A stretch of DNA of 64,000 bases from Algorimicrobium algoritergicola (GCF_008086165.1 NZ_VSKL01000005.1:124001-188000); one strand, 5' to 3'. Positions 35,758 to 43,796 are shown, counted from the first letter of the stretch. Made by a program: numbers and translations. Notes: a model not told the origin generated them from the sequence alone.

Positions 35758-35785
35758 ATATGCCCTACAACAAGCATATATAACC
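35758..35785. repeat. Half attC-like boundary E
   Basis: ATATGCCCTACAAC (35758-35771) is the inverted partner of the end of element C, across the two-gene cassette. CATATATAACC follows, resembling one hairpin arm, but no mate lies to the right. Positions 35786-35963 carry no visible gene. Confidence 0.5.
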
Positions 35786-35963
35786 ACCTGTTCAGTATTA
35801 ACTACTAAAATAACATTCTAAAACCAGTAAACAAGCAGAATAATGGGTTAAATTCAATGAGCTATCTATAAAGCGGCGCGTAGTTGTGTTTAAAATTAAA
35901 ATCATTTTTTGCATCTTTTTTGAGTTATTCCCGTCTATTAAATGAATTTAAAAATTAGATAGT

Positions 35964-36065
35964 ATGAAAAATATAGAATGTACCTGTACCTGTAGTAGTT
36001 GCAAAGGTGGTAATTGTGCCGGATGTACTTGTGATAATTGTACCTGTAGTAACTGTAATTGTTAA
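35964..36065 (+). CDS. Metallothionein-like cysteine-rich peptide, 33 aa
   Basis: A short frame encodes 33 residues of which 11 are Cys, arranged CTCTC, SSC, NCAGCTC, DNCTCSNCNC, as in metallothioneins that wrap Cu(I), Zn or Cd in thiolate clusters. There is no signal peptide, so it acts in the cytoplasm. The protein does not match a named family that I can give. A strong terminator follows, then the SigZ-type sigma factor gene 80 bp away. The pairing suggests that metal or redox stress controls both. The upstream region lacks a TAnnTTTG box but has CGTCTA about 30 bp before the start, which would suit an ECF sigma promoter. Confidence 0.65.
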   Translation: MKNIECTCTCSSCKGGNCAGCTCDNCTCSNCNC

Positions 36066-36085
36066 GGTGTGCTAAAAAGCATGTG

Positions 36086-36133
36086 AAGCAGAACTAATTT
36101 AGTAAATTTATACTAAAATAGTTCTGCTTTTTA
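36086..36133 (+). terminator. Terminator between Cys-rich peptide and sigma gene
   Basis: AAGCAGAACTAATTTAGTA pairs with TACTAAAATAGTTCTGCTT (near-complete) and is followed by TTT. It ends the peptide transcript, or lets only read-through reach the sigma factor gene. Confidence 0.75.
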
Positions 36134-36144
36134 ATACAGAAACA

Positions 36145-36684
36145 ATGACCACACACGATATATGGAATGCCTATGCTCATGATATTAAATACTTTATTTT
36201 AAGTAAAGTAAAAGAGCCTGCCATTGCTGACGATTTGCTTCAAGAAACCTTTATAAAAGTGCATACCAAAAAAGATATGCTGAAAAATGATGAGAAGTTG
36301 AAATCTTGGTTATTTAGCATTGCACGCTTTACGGTTATGGATTATTTTAGAGCACAAAAAACCGTGAATAAATTACCTGACACTGAATTAGTTGAACCTG
36401 ATTTTACGCCCGAGCATACAGAGTATGATTGCCTACGAGGTATTATAAAAAGTTTACCCAAAAAGTATAGAGATCCCTTATTTTTATCTGATATTAAAGG
36501 GATGAAGCAAGCGGATATAGCACAACAATTACAGTTAGCATTACCTACGGTAAAGTCGCAAATACAACGCGGCAGAAAGCTAATTACCCAAGGTTTTATG
36601 GATTGTTGCGATTTTACACGCAATGAATCGGGTTTTCTAGTAGGTGAAATAAAAGACAAAAAAGATTGTAAAATCTGCCATTAA
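36145..36684 (+). CDS. sigZ: SigZ-type ECF sigma factor, 179 aa
   Basis: A sigma-70 family protein of the ECF class. Region 2 is IADDLLQETFIKVHTKKDML to FSIARFTVMDYFRAQK, and region 4 is LPKKYRDPLFLSDIKGMKQADIAQQLQLALPTVKSQIQRGRKLI. After region 4 is a cysteine-rich tail, FMDCCDF to DCKICH (four Cys plus His), as in SigZ proteins. The tail may bind metal or sense redox directly. No anti-sigma gene is adjacent. The Cys-rich peptide before it is the likely target. Confidence 0.85.
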   Translation: MTTHDIWNAYAHDIKYFILSKVKEPAIADDLLQETFIKVHTKKDMLKNDEKLKSWLFSIARFTVMDYFRAQKTVNKLPDTELVEPDFTPEHTEYDCLRGIIKSLPKKYRDPLFLSDIKGMKQADIAQQLQLALPTVKSQIQRGRKLITQGFMDCCDFTRNESGFLVGEIKDKKDCKICH

Positions 36685-36762
36685 AATAACTAGGCATAAA
36701 CTAGTTTGTAAAATTCAACTTCTTATTTTGAGGTGCATAAGTTGTAATAGTATTGATTTAAT

Positions 36763-36770
36763 TATATTTG
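36763..36770 (+). promoter_or_regulatory. Promoter -7 box TATATTTG
   Basis: A TAnnTTTG box 21 bp before the barrel gene's ATG at 36792, overlapping a TTG at 36768 that is therefore not the start. Confidence 0.55.
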
Positions 36771-36791
36771 ACGTTTAAAACCAACGATATA

Positions 36792-37457
36792 ATGAAAGAA
36801 AACTACTTTACCGTTTACCATAAATTAATAGGCGTGGTATGCTTTTTTATGGCTATTAGCTTTACCCAACGGATTCATGCGCAAGCCTTTGAAATTACAC
36901 CATCTTATGGGTATCAATTTGGTGCTAAATTAAATTATGGTGGAAACTATATTAAATTTAATGATAGCGACCAATATGGTGTTACCGTAGGATTTGAAAC
37001 TTTAAATGAATTAATGGTTGAAGTCAGTTATATTCATCATGGTTCAGAAGCCTTAATTAAGGATTTTTTTATTAGTCCTTTTGAAAGTCGTTTGGCAGAT
37101 TTGTCAGCAGACTGGATATTGATTGGTGGTAATAGATATTTTGGTAATTCGGATAAAGTGAAACCCTTTTTTGGAGGAAATTTAGGTATGGTAATTTTAT
37201 CATCTAGCAATGAAAATCCACTTTTAACCAACCGATCGTATAGCGAAACAAAATTTGCATTTAGCTTTAAAGGTGGTGTAAATATCATGTTTAATGAGAT
37301 TGTAGGTTTAAATCTTCAAGCCAACCTTATGATGCCAGTAGAATATGGTGGATTTTATGTTTATGGAGGCTCTGGAGGAATTTCAACAGGTGCTGGTGCA
37401 AGTAGTACAATTGCGCTTTTTGGATTTAGTGGAGGTTTAGTATTCAGAATAGAATAA
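36792..37457 (+). CDS. Outer-membrane beta-barrel protein, 221 aa
   Basis: A signal peptide (to IHAQA) is followed by an 8-strand-like barrel: FEITPSYGYQFGAKLNYGG, YGVTVGFETLNELMVEVSYIHHG, KPFFGGNLGMVIL, KFAFSFKGGVNIMF, VGLNLQANLMMPV and a final FGFSGGLVFRIE strand. It resembles porin-family small barrels of Bacteroidota. It has its own promoter and terminator and is not obviously tied to the sigma factor upstream. Function unknown. Confidence 0.7.
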   Translation: MKENYFTVYHKLIGVVCFFMAISFTQRIHAQAFEITPSYGYQFGAKLNYGGNYIKFNDSDQYGVTVGFETLNELMVEVSYIHHGSEALIKDFFISPFESRLADLSADWILIGGNRYFGNSDKVKPFFGGNLGMVILSSSNENPLLTNRSYSETKFAFSFKGGVNIMFNEIVGLNLQANLMMPVEYGGFYVYGGSGGISTGAGASSTIALFGFSGGLVFRIE

Positions 37458-37494
37458 ATATTTAAACGGTATAAGTTTAAAGCATTTAAAAAAT

Positions 37495-37527
37495 GACCTC
37501 ACAAGTTTATGATCTGTGAGGTTTTTT
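37495..37527 (+). terminator. Intrinsic terminator after barrel gene
   Basis: ACCTCACA pairs with TGTGAGGT around a 14-base loop, followed by TTTTT. Confidence 0.75.
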
Positions 37528-37575
37528 ATTGTTATATACTTTACTTTGGAAAAATAAGAATCGGTATTAAAGTTG

Positions 37576-37583
37576 TAAGTTTG
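37576..37583 (+). promoter_or_regulatory. Promoter -7 box TAAGTTTG
   Basis: A TAnnTTTG box 31 bp before the DEAD-like gene. Confidence 0.5.
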
Positions 37584-37614
37584 TGCCATTCAATTCAAAT
37601 AATTAAAGTCCACT

Positions 37615-38226
37615 ATGTCCTTTAAAAAATTCCATCCCATACTTAAAGAAGCTTTACAGGCTCAAAATATGGAAGCGCCATTACCATTTCAGAAAGCCAT
37701 TTTACCAAAATTAAAAGGTGGTATGGATGTTTATGGAATAGCGCCAGCAGGTGCCGGAAAAACGACTGCTTTTATATTAGCGGCTGTTCATAAATTAAAA
37801 GCGGAAGCTTTTGAAGATTCGCCACGTGCTTTAGTTATGGTTAAAGATAAAGAAGCGGCTTTGCATTTAAAAGAGCAGTTTGAGCAGTTTACAAATGAAA
37901 CCAATTTGCGTATTTATTGCGCCTATGATGAGTATGATTTGGAAAAGCAAAAGGAAGAAATTTATTTTGGAGTCGATATCATGATTGTTACACCAAAACG
38001 CTTAAATAAGTTATACTTTTTAAACGGAATTCATTTAGGACAATTGCAATTGTTTATCATGGAGGATGCCGAATTCTTAATGCGAAATAACTATCAGAAT
38101 GATGTGTTGCGTGTGGCCGAAAGTTTAAAGAAATGCCAATATGTTATTATGGCCGAAAAGCTATCGCCTAAATTAAAAAGTCTTCAGGAAAATATGATGA
38201 GTAACGCGCACATTGTAACTGGATAA
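37615..38226 (+). CDS. Single-domain DEAD-box-like protein, 203 aa
   Basis: Only the first RecA-like domain of a DEAD-box helicase is present. Motif Q is near PLPFQKAILP, motif I is APAGAGKTT (about 43-51), motif Ib is IVTPKRL, and motif II reads MEDAE instead of DEAD. The second helicase domain is absent and the stop is followed within 5 bp by a converging gene. ATP binding looks intact; unwinding by itself is unlikely. It may be a natural short form rather than a fresh truncation, since the end is clean. Confidence 0.8.
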   Translation: MSFKKFHPILKEALQAQNMEAPLPFQKAILPKLKGGMDVYGIAPAGAGKTTAFILAAVHKLKAEAFEDSPRALVMVKDKEAALHLKEQFEQFTNETNLRIYCAYDEYDLEKQKEEIYFGVDIMIVTPKRLNKLYFLNGIHLGQLQLFIMEDAEFLMRNNYQNDVLRVAESLKKCQYVIMAEKLSPKLKSLQENMMSNAHIVTG

Positions 38227-38231
38227 ATACC

Positions 38232-38627
38232 TTATAATGTTAAGGTCCACGTGTGTTGTAACTGCTTGAATTTTTTCAATTCCGAACGCAATAACGGTAG
38301 GTAATCCTTGCCATTACTATTACATTTTTCTAAACGTTTAATGTTTTTATTTAGCAAATAGGTTAACCGTTTTACAGAGGCTATATGCTTGTATTTGTTT
38401 TCGGAATATCGCGCTTCTTCAGCTTTTGCTATTTCTGGTGCTAGTGAAACGGATTGCTGCACAATATCTCCTGAAAAATAAATAAATGCATTTTCGGAGC
38501 CATCGTCATGTAAGCCTGATAAATCTTGGCTTAAGTAGGTTGAAATGCTTCGCGAAAGCGTAATAATATCCATAGCCTTTTGATATAGAGGTGAATGGAA
38601 TAAGCTTGAAGAGATGTGGGTAATCAT
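38232..38627 (-). CDS. Helical hypothetical protein, 131 aa
   Basis: An all-helical protein with LYQKAMDIITLSRSISTYLSQDL, an internal GSENAFIYFSGDIVQQSVSLAPEIAKA segment, and a long C-terminal helix (RLTYLLNKNIKRLEK). The layout suggests a small four-helix bundle and recurs in flavobacteria without a known function. It converges on the DEAD-like gene with a 5-bp gap. Confidence 0.6.
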   Translation of the reverse strand: MITHISSSLFHSPLYQKAMDIITLSRSISTYLSQDLSGLHDDGSENAFIYFSGDIVQQSVSLAPEIAKAEEARYSENKYKHIASVKRLTYLLNKNIKRLEKCNSNGKDYLPLLRSELKKFKQLQHTWTLTL

Positions 38628-38698
38628 AATGTACTAGCAATTTTATCAAAAATAGCGACAAGTTTTCACAACTTACTTTCGATATTAAAGTAAAATCG

Positions 38699-38706
38699 TA
38701 TATTTG
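38699..38706 (+). promoter_or_regulatory. Promoter -7 box TATATTTG
   Basis: A TAnnTTTG box 38 bp before the Lrp-type regulator gene. Confidence 0.5.
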
Positions 38707-38744
38707 ATTTAATAATCGACTTATTACTGTTAATTTACCTTAAT

Positions 38745-39188
38745 ATGAGTATTGATAGCTTAAATTGGAAAATATTAAAGTGTTTACAACAAAATGCACG
38801 GACTTCAAATGCCGAAATTGGTAGGCAAGTTGGTATTAGTTCGCCAGCCGTTTCCGAACGCATAAAAAAAATGGAAGATGCTGGAATTATTCAGCATTAT
38901 CATACAACCGTTTCACCTTTTGAAGCGGGTTATCAGCTAAAAGCATTAATCACTATTCGTGCTTTTATGGGTATGTTAAAACCGTTTTTAGAGAAAGTAA
39001 AAACCTATGATGAGGTTATTAATTGCTACCGAATTACCGGAAATGAGAACATCGTCATGGAAGTGGTTCTGAAAAATCAGAAACATTTGGAGGCTTTTAT
39101 AGACCAATTAATTGTTTACGGTGAAACAAAAACCCAGATTGTTTTATCCCACGTCGTCAAGCATAATGCTGTGAAACCATTGAAATAA
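38745..39188 (+). CDS. Lrp/AsnC family regulator, 147 aa
   Basis: A standard Lrp/AsnC regulator: HTH at the N-terminus (DSLNWKILKCLQQNARTSNAEIGRQVGISSPAVSERIKKMEDAGII) and an effector-binding RAM domain (ALITIRAFMGMLKPFLEKV, CYRITGNENIVMEVVLKNQKHLEAFID). It probably binds an amino acid and controls transport or metabolism. The converging MFS transporter gene 39 bp away, which has an Ile/Thr-rich leader, is a reasonable target. Confidence 0.92.
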   Translation: MSIDSLNWKILKCLQQNARTSNAEIGRQVGISSPAVSERIKKMEDAGIIQHYHTTVSPFEAGYQLKALITIRAFMGMLKPFLEKVKTYDEVINCYRITGNENIVMEVVLKNQKHLEAFIDQLIVYGETKTQIVLSHVVKHNAVKPLK

Positions 39189-39227
39189 TTGATTAAATTT
39201 TTAACACCTGTAATAAGAATTTGCCTA

Positions 39228-40439
39228 TTACGAAACCGGTTCATGTTTCTTTAAATACCGCATTAATAGCCATAACAAAGCAATACATAGTATGGATAAA
39301 AGTGTCATAACATACCACGTGTTTTCAAAGCCGACTGAATCTGCGAGTTGCATTCCTGCATTATGGCCAAAAATATGTGCAATGGAAAAAGCAATACTAT
39401 AAAGTGCCATATATTCACCTTGTTTTCCCTTTTTAGCACGCTCCATAGCGAATGCATTTGAGAATGGAAATGTTATCATTTCTCCAACCGTCATAAATAA
39501 CATACCAATTAGTAAAATACCAATCCAAGGCGTAACATTTAGTACTACAAAACTAATTCCTACCAAAATAGCACCAAAAACCATTAATGTTGTTTTGCTA
39601 TAACCCGTATTTTCTAACCACTTAATAAGTGGCATTTCTAAAATAAAAATGAATGCACCATTTAAACCTAGAAGAATACCAATTTCTAATTCGGTTAAAC
39701 CATGTACATCTTTATAGTAAAGCGGCATAGTTGAGAAGTATTGTAAAAATACAATACCAAACATGGTCATGGCAGCCAGAAAAATCCAAAAGGCTTTGTC
39801 TTTATAAGCTGATTGTGGATTATCATTAATGATGCTATCTTGCGTTTTTGCTTTTTTAGGATGCAGTACATTAACTAGTAAAATAGTCGCTAAAATACAG
39901 GTAATACCATCCACCCAAAAAAGTCCAGAATAACTCACAGTGGTTATAATTATACCTCCTACAGCTGGACCAGTTGAAAACCCCAGGTTTATAGCCAAAC
40001 GAATAAGCGTCACAGAACGTGTTTTATTTTCAGGTTTACTATAAGCACTTAAGGCTACAAACATAGCAGGACGAAACATATCAGCCACCAACATAACCAA
40101 AAATATGCCCAAGCAAATACTAGCAAAGGTGTGTAAAAATTGTAATCCTATAAACAGGATTCCTGTGGCGAGTAAACTTCTTACCATTACTTTATAATAG
40201 CCAATTTTATCTGTTAGTTTACCACCAAGCCAGGAACCACAAACGGATCCTAATCCAAAGGCAGTCATAACCCATCCCACTTGTGCAAAGGATAAATTTA
40301 AATCTGTAGTCAGGTATAATGACAAAAAAGGAATAACCATGGTGCCAGCACGATTAATTAATGTAATTAATGCCAGCCACCAGATTTCTGGAGACAAACC
40401 TCGAAAGGTGTCTATGTAGCTGTTGTAAAGTTTTTTCAT
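39228..40439 (-). CDS. MFS transporter, 403 aa
   Basis: Twelve membrane helices with the MFS loop motif GSWLGGKLTDKIGYYKVMV between helices 2 and 3, and an RLAINLGFSTGPAVGGII motif in helix 5, characteristic of drug:H+ antiporters of the MdtH type. A long hydrophilic loop (HPKKAKTQDSI) joins the two halves. The substrate is unknown; amino-acid or metabolite export is suggested by the neighbouring Lrp regulator and by the leader at 40465-40513. Confidence 0.88.
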   Translation of the reverse strand: MKKLYNSYIDTFRGLSPEIWWLALITLINRAGTMVIPFLSLYLTTDLNLSFAQVGWVMTAFGLGSVCGSWLGGKLTDKIGYYKVMVRSLLATGILFIGLQFLHTFASICLGIFLVMLVADMFRPAMFVALSAYSKPENKTRSVTLIRLAINLGFSTGPAVGGIIITTVSYSGLFWVDGITCILATILLVNVLHPKKAKTQDSIINDNPQSAYKDKAFWIFLAAMTMFGIVFLQYFSTMPLYYKDVHGLTELEIGILLGLNGAFIFILEMPLIKWLENTGYSKTTLMVFGAILVGISFVVLNVTPWIGILLIGMLFMTVGEMITFPFSNAFAMERAKKGKQGEYMALYSIAFSIAHIFGHNAGMQLADSVGFENTWYVMTLLSILCIALLWLLMRYLKKHEPVS

Positions 40440-40464
40440 GTTAGTTGTTGGTGGTTATATAAAC

Positions 40465-40513
40465 TAAAAAATCCGACGCAATGGTCGGACTTTCATATAA
40501 TGGTTATGTTCAT
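40465..40513 (-). promoter_or_regulatory. Possible attenuator with leader peptide MNITII
   Basis: Read leftward, a six-codon frame at 40513-40493 encodes Met-Asn-Ile-Thr-Ile-Ile-stop. The hairpin TCCGAC-CATTGC-GTCGGA and a run of six T follow directly (40489-40466). A TAnnTTTG box at 40620-40627 on the same strand would start a leader of about 170 nt before the MFS gene. A short Ile/Thr peptide joined to a terminator is the arrangement of amino-acid attenuators. The stem is only 6 bp. Confidence 0.4.
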
Positions 40514-40619
40514 TTAAAATTATTCACATACATATAGCGTCCAACTCATCAATGATGAGATATGAGATTTTCTATACGTGGTGACTCTTTTTAGCATGAT
40601 GGTATGTTAATTTGCTTAC

Positions 40620-40627
40620 CAAAGCTA
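40620..40627 (-). promoter_or_regulatory. Promoter -7 box TAGCTTTG (leftward)
   Basis: A TAnnTTTG box on the minus strand for the MFS transporter, about 180 bp before its start codon. Confidence 0.45.
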
Positions 40628-40647
40628 AACAAAATATGAATAAGTTG

Positions 40648-40655
40648 TACTTTTG
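40648..40655 (+). promoter_or_regulatory. Promoter -7 box TACTTTTG
   Basis: A TAnnTTTG box 20 bp before the DUF1684 gene. Confidence 0.55.
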
Positions 40656-40675
40656 AAGTCAAAAAAATAATTCTC

Positions 40676-41278
40676 ATGAAAATAGTTTTTAGTTTTTTAG
40701 TGCTTTTCACAGTAATTAGTTGTGCTCAAAAAAAAGAACCATTATTAGGAGAAACAGATTGGCAGCGCCAACAAAATGCCGATTTTAAGGATGCCAGTAA
40801 ATCGCCACTCAAAGCGAAGGATAGAAAAAATTTTAAAACACTGGATTTCTTTCCTGTAGATTCTTCAGCAATTGTGAAAGCTACATTAAAACGAACTCCA
40901 GATTCCGATTGGTTTTTAATGCAAACCACAACCGATCGTGTTTCTAATGAGCGCGTTTATGGAGTTGTAACATTTGAACTTCAGGGAAAAACTTTTGAAT
41001 TATCCGTTTACCAAGGACAAGATTTAATGACCCAAGAAGGTTTTGAAAATTATTTGTTTTTGCCTTTTATAGACCATACTAATGGTGAAACAACTTATGG
41101 TGGTGGCCGTTATATAGATTTAAGAATTCCTGAAAACGATATGATGATTATCGATTTCAATAAAGCTTATAACCCTTATTGTGCCTATGACGAAAAGTAT
41201 TCCTGTCCAATTGTACCACGAAATAATTATTTAGACATTGAGGTAAAAGCAGGTGTGAAGGATTTTAATAAAAAATAA
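40676..41278 (+). CDS. DUF1684 lipoprotein, 200 aa
   Basis: A lipobox at FTVISCAQ precedes a DUF1684 domain: FFPVDSSAIVKATLKRT, YGVVTFELQGKTFELSVYQ, YLFLPFIDHTNGETTYGGGRYIDLRIP, and the end YNPYCAYDEKYSCPIVPRNNYLDIEVKAG with the conserved Cys pair. The family is widespread and its function is unknown. Being a lipoprotein it acts in the periplasm. Confidence 0.9.
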   Translation: MKIVFSFLVLFTVISCAQKKEPLLGETDWQRQQNADFKDASKSPLKAKDRKNFKTLDFFPVDSSAIVKATLKRTPDSDWFLMQTTTDRVSNERVYGVVTFELQGKTFELSVYQGQDLMTQEGFENYLFLPFIDHTNGETTYGGGRYIDLRIPENDMMIIDFNKAYNPYCAYDEKYSCPIVPRNNYLDIEVKAGVKDFNKK

Positions 41279-41362
41279 AGCGCCTAACAAATTTGTCAAA
41301 CGCCTTAATTGCCACTAATCTAAACTTAATTTTTAATAATCCGTTTGGATATACGTTCTGTT

Positions 41363-41512
41363 TCAGTGGTTATCTGGATCTATATCTACCAGGATGCCAT
41401 TTCCAATACCAGGATCGGTATCAAAGAAATACGCAACACTGGCAATATCCGATTGTGCTAACGATACACCAATACAAAAGCAGCCTATTAAAAAGGTATA
41501 TAAAGCTTTCAT
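41363..41512 (-). pseudogene. Remnant of secreted-protein gene
   Basis: A 49-codon frame has a good signal peptide (MKALYTFLIGCFCIGVSLAQ) followed by SVAYFFDTDPGIGNG and a stop. The YFFDTDPGIGNG segment is the usual start of long flavobacterial surface proteins of several hundred residues, so only the first part remains. Nothing matching the rest lies downstream. Confidence 0.55.
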
Positions 41513-41526
41513 AATTTTAGGTGTTT

Positions 41527-42146
41527 TTAGTTAGTTTTATTAGCGCTTGCTTTTAAGTTCACATTTAAACTTGTACTAGCAGGAACCATATAATTGACAT
41601 TTCAGTTAAATAAGGTAATTCTGTTGGATAACCTCGTAAGTCGAAATCGTAATATCCATTGTGAATTCCCACATCATTTCCATCTGTACCAGCATCATCT
41701 CCAACCGAACTGTTGCTTAAGTTATAATTGTTAGTTGCAGCCCAAAGTGGATTGTTAGCAGGAATACTTACAAAAAATGGATTTTGATTATTGCAATTCC
41801 CAGGACCATTTAAATCGGTAATAGTTTGTGTACCATAATGGTATGTTAAAGAGGTGTTATGAATAATTGGCGTACCGCCATTTTGATCAACAATTGCTTG
41901 GTTGTTAGCAGTAAATACCAAATATTATTTTGGCACACTAAATTATTAGGATTCAAAAATAGGGTCCATTGTTAAGTTCTGATGCATGACCCATACCTAA
42001 AATTGTGACGCCTTTATTAACTGTAATGTTTCCGTAAGACGTGCTGGAAGGGTGAATCATAATGATGTCGCCATTGGAAGCACCTGCAATTGCTGTGGCG
42101 TAACGCTTACGATTAGTAAGGCAATACCTGAAATAAATTTTTTCAT
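41527..42146 (-). pseudogene. Frameshifted remnant of secreted beta-helix protein
   Basis: The frame begins MKKFISGIALL at 42146. A shift near 42100 is needed to continue with IAGASNGDIIMIHPSSTSYG and NITVNKGVTILGMGH, which is the start of a right-handed beta-helix. A stop and second shift near 41940 lead to ANNQAIVDQNGGTPIIHN, then NYNLSNSSVGDDAGTDGND. A third shift near 41580 gives the natural-looking end VPASTSLNVNLKASANKTN. Several lesions and missing length make it a decayed gene. The region 42147-42319 contains nothing recognisable. Confidence 0.75.
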
Positions 42147-42319
42147 GAAAATTAGGTTTTAAAGATTATAATTCAAAACCCCAAATTATATGCATGCTAG
42201 AACATACGCATAATGTCGTATATTTTATTTACTTTAAAACTTAATAAATTCTTGCTTATTTCAAATGAAAATATAGTGATAAGTTGTTTTTAAAGTTTCA
42301 GATTTAAATATGGTATTTT

Positions 42320-42685
42320 TTATTTTACAAGAAAAATCCCCAGGAATACAGCAAGAAAACCAAGAGCAAAACTAGCAATTGTATACGTAGCGAAACTCAT
42401 AAAATCACCAGATTTTAAAAACACATGATTTTCATAAGCAAACGCGGAGAAGGTGGTAAAGCCACCACAAAAACCAGTAGCGAGTAACGCAATATGATTT
42501 TCGGACAACGAATTGTTTTTAGCTGCCATACCCAATATGATACCAATAAGTAGGCTTCCTATAATATTTGCTAGAAACGTGCCATAAGGAATTCCTGTTT
42601 CAGGATTGTTTAAAAATTTACCGACTAAAAAGCGCAATACACTTCCAAAACCACCTCCAATAAATACCAATAGGATTTGTTTCAT
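42320..42685 (-). CDS. crcB: Fluoride channel CrcB/Fluc
   Basis: A four-helix inner-membrane protein of the Fluc family, which exports fluoride as a dual-topology dimer. Signatures: GGGFGSVLRFLVGKFL, YGTFLANIIGSLLIGIILG (the Asn of TFxxNxxG), and TGFCGGFTTFSAFAYE with the Phe box. A single gene rather than a pair, so a homodimer is expected. No fluoride riboswitch is visible in the short upstream gap; it lies 28 bp after the SRPBCC gene and probably shares its transcript. Confidence 0.95.
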   Translation of the reverse strand: MKQILLVFIGGGFGSVLRFLVGKFLNNPETGIPYGTFLANIIGSLLIGIILGMAAKNNSLSENHIALLATGFCGGFTTFSAFAYENHVFLKSGDFMSFATYTIASFALGFLAVFLGIFLVK

Positions 42686-42713
42686 ATTTATTTCCCCTGA
42701 AAAGGGAATCTAT

Positions 42714-43733
42714 TTAGTTAATAGCTATGTAAATTTCAGTAATCCAATTGCCTGGATTTGGTTTATTATTAGGCTCTGTTAAATAAACCTCCAACATAGG
42801 TCCTGCTTCTGAAGTCTCCATGTTATATTGCCCAATATAACTCCTTGTGGCGTCTCGAGCTTCTTTTAAGTTGGTGTAATTTCCTTTTAAAGTAGTTTTA
42901 ACCGCTTTAAATGGCTCCAATTGTCCCGTTAAAATATCACTCTGTGTTGTTATCACCTGCGTGGTTGTTGGAATACAAACGGAGAACATAACGGCATTAT
43001 TAGGCTCATCCCAAGTATGATAATATATAAATGGAGCGCCTGCCATGGCAATGTTATTTTTTATGGTGTAACTTTTTACACTTGGCATAACCTTACTTAT
43101 TGTTGTTTGTATGTCTGAAATTTTACTAGATGTTGATTTGTAAATATAAAAACCACCACCATGTTGCGCAATCCCATCAACCTTAACACTGTAAACGTCC
43201 ATGGCAGCAATGACCATGTTATTCAGTTTATCCAAACCACGTTCTAAATTAGAACTCATCATTTTTTCGTGCCCACCATTTATTAGGGCATATCCTTTTT
43301 CGTAAAATGATAAATTATCAGAATACAGAGTCCAGGATACTTCAGTTTCCTTGGCTGTAATTTGCTTGAATTCCCAATTTACTTGAATTGGCGCAGATTC
43401 ATTTAAAAACAATTCCTGATTGATAGTTTGAAACGGAATAGCTTCAACGGTTTTTATATGTCCCTTTTCATCACTGTTTTCCCAACTATACGTGCTGCCA
43501 ATTGCCGCAGTAGTGTCCGATAGAACCGTTTTTGTTTCGGGATCATTTTCAACCCAAGGAGACAGGGCGTCCCAATTTTTATAATCGATTACATGGTTAT
43601 ATATAACTTGTGATGGAGCCGCAATTGTTCGTGTTCGCGTCACATTAAAATCATTAGGTTGTACAGCTACATATATAGACATACCAATAATTAGAATGAG
43701 TATAAAGAACAGGATGTATTGAATTGTTTTCAT
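42714..43733 (-). CDS. SRPBCC and GyrI-like domain protein, 339 aa
   Basis: An N-terminal membrane helix (YILFFILILIIGMSIYVAV) is followed by a START-like SRPBCC domain (TRTIAAPSQVIYNHVIDYKNWDALSPW, residues 35-180). A GyrI-like/AraC effector-binding domain then covers about 190-339 (GAPFIYYHTWDEPNNAVMFSVCIP, TTLKGNYTNLKEA, EVYLTEP). Both parts bind small hydrophobic ligands in other proteins. The membrane anchor suggests an envelope location. Its ligand is unknown. Confidence 0.88.
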   Translation of the reverse strand: MKTIQYILFFILILIIGMSIYVAVQPNDFNVTRTRTIAAPSQVIYNHVIDYKNWDALSPWVENDPETKTVLSDTTAAIGSTYSWENSDEKGHIKTVEAIPFQTINQELFLNESAPIQVNWEFKQITAKETEVSWTLYSDNLSFYEKGYALINGGHEKMMSSNLERGLDKLNNMVIAAMDVYSVKVDGIAQHGGGFYIYKSTSSKISDIQTTISKVMPSVKSYTIKNNIAMAGAPFIYYHTWDEPNNAVMFSVCIPTTTQVITTQSDILTGQLEPFKAVKTTLKGNYTNLKEARDATRSYIGQYNMETSEAGPMLEVYLTEPNNKPNPGNWITEIYIAIN

Positions 43734-43788
43734 GAATGATTGGGTTATAAATCAAAGATAAACAATTTTATGAGTTAATAATTAATGT

Positions 43789-43796
43789 TACATTTG
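43789..43796 (+). promoter_or_regulatory. Promoter -7 box TACATTTG
   Basis: A TAnnTTTG box 24 bp before the dipeptidyl peptidase gene. Confidence 0.55.

Noticed and set aside
42686..42713. Possible fluoride riboswitch before crcB
   Set aside because: The gap is 28 bp, too short, and lacks the expected motif.
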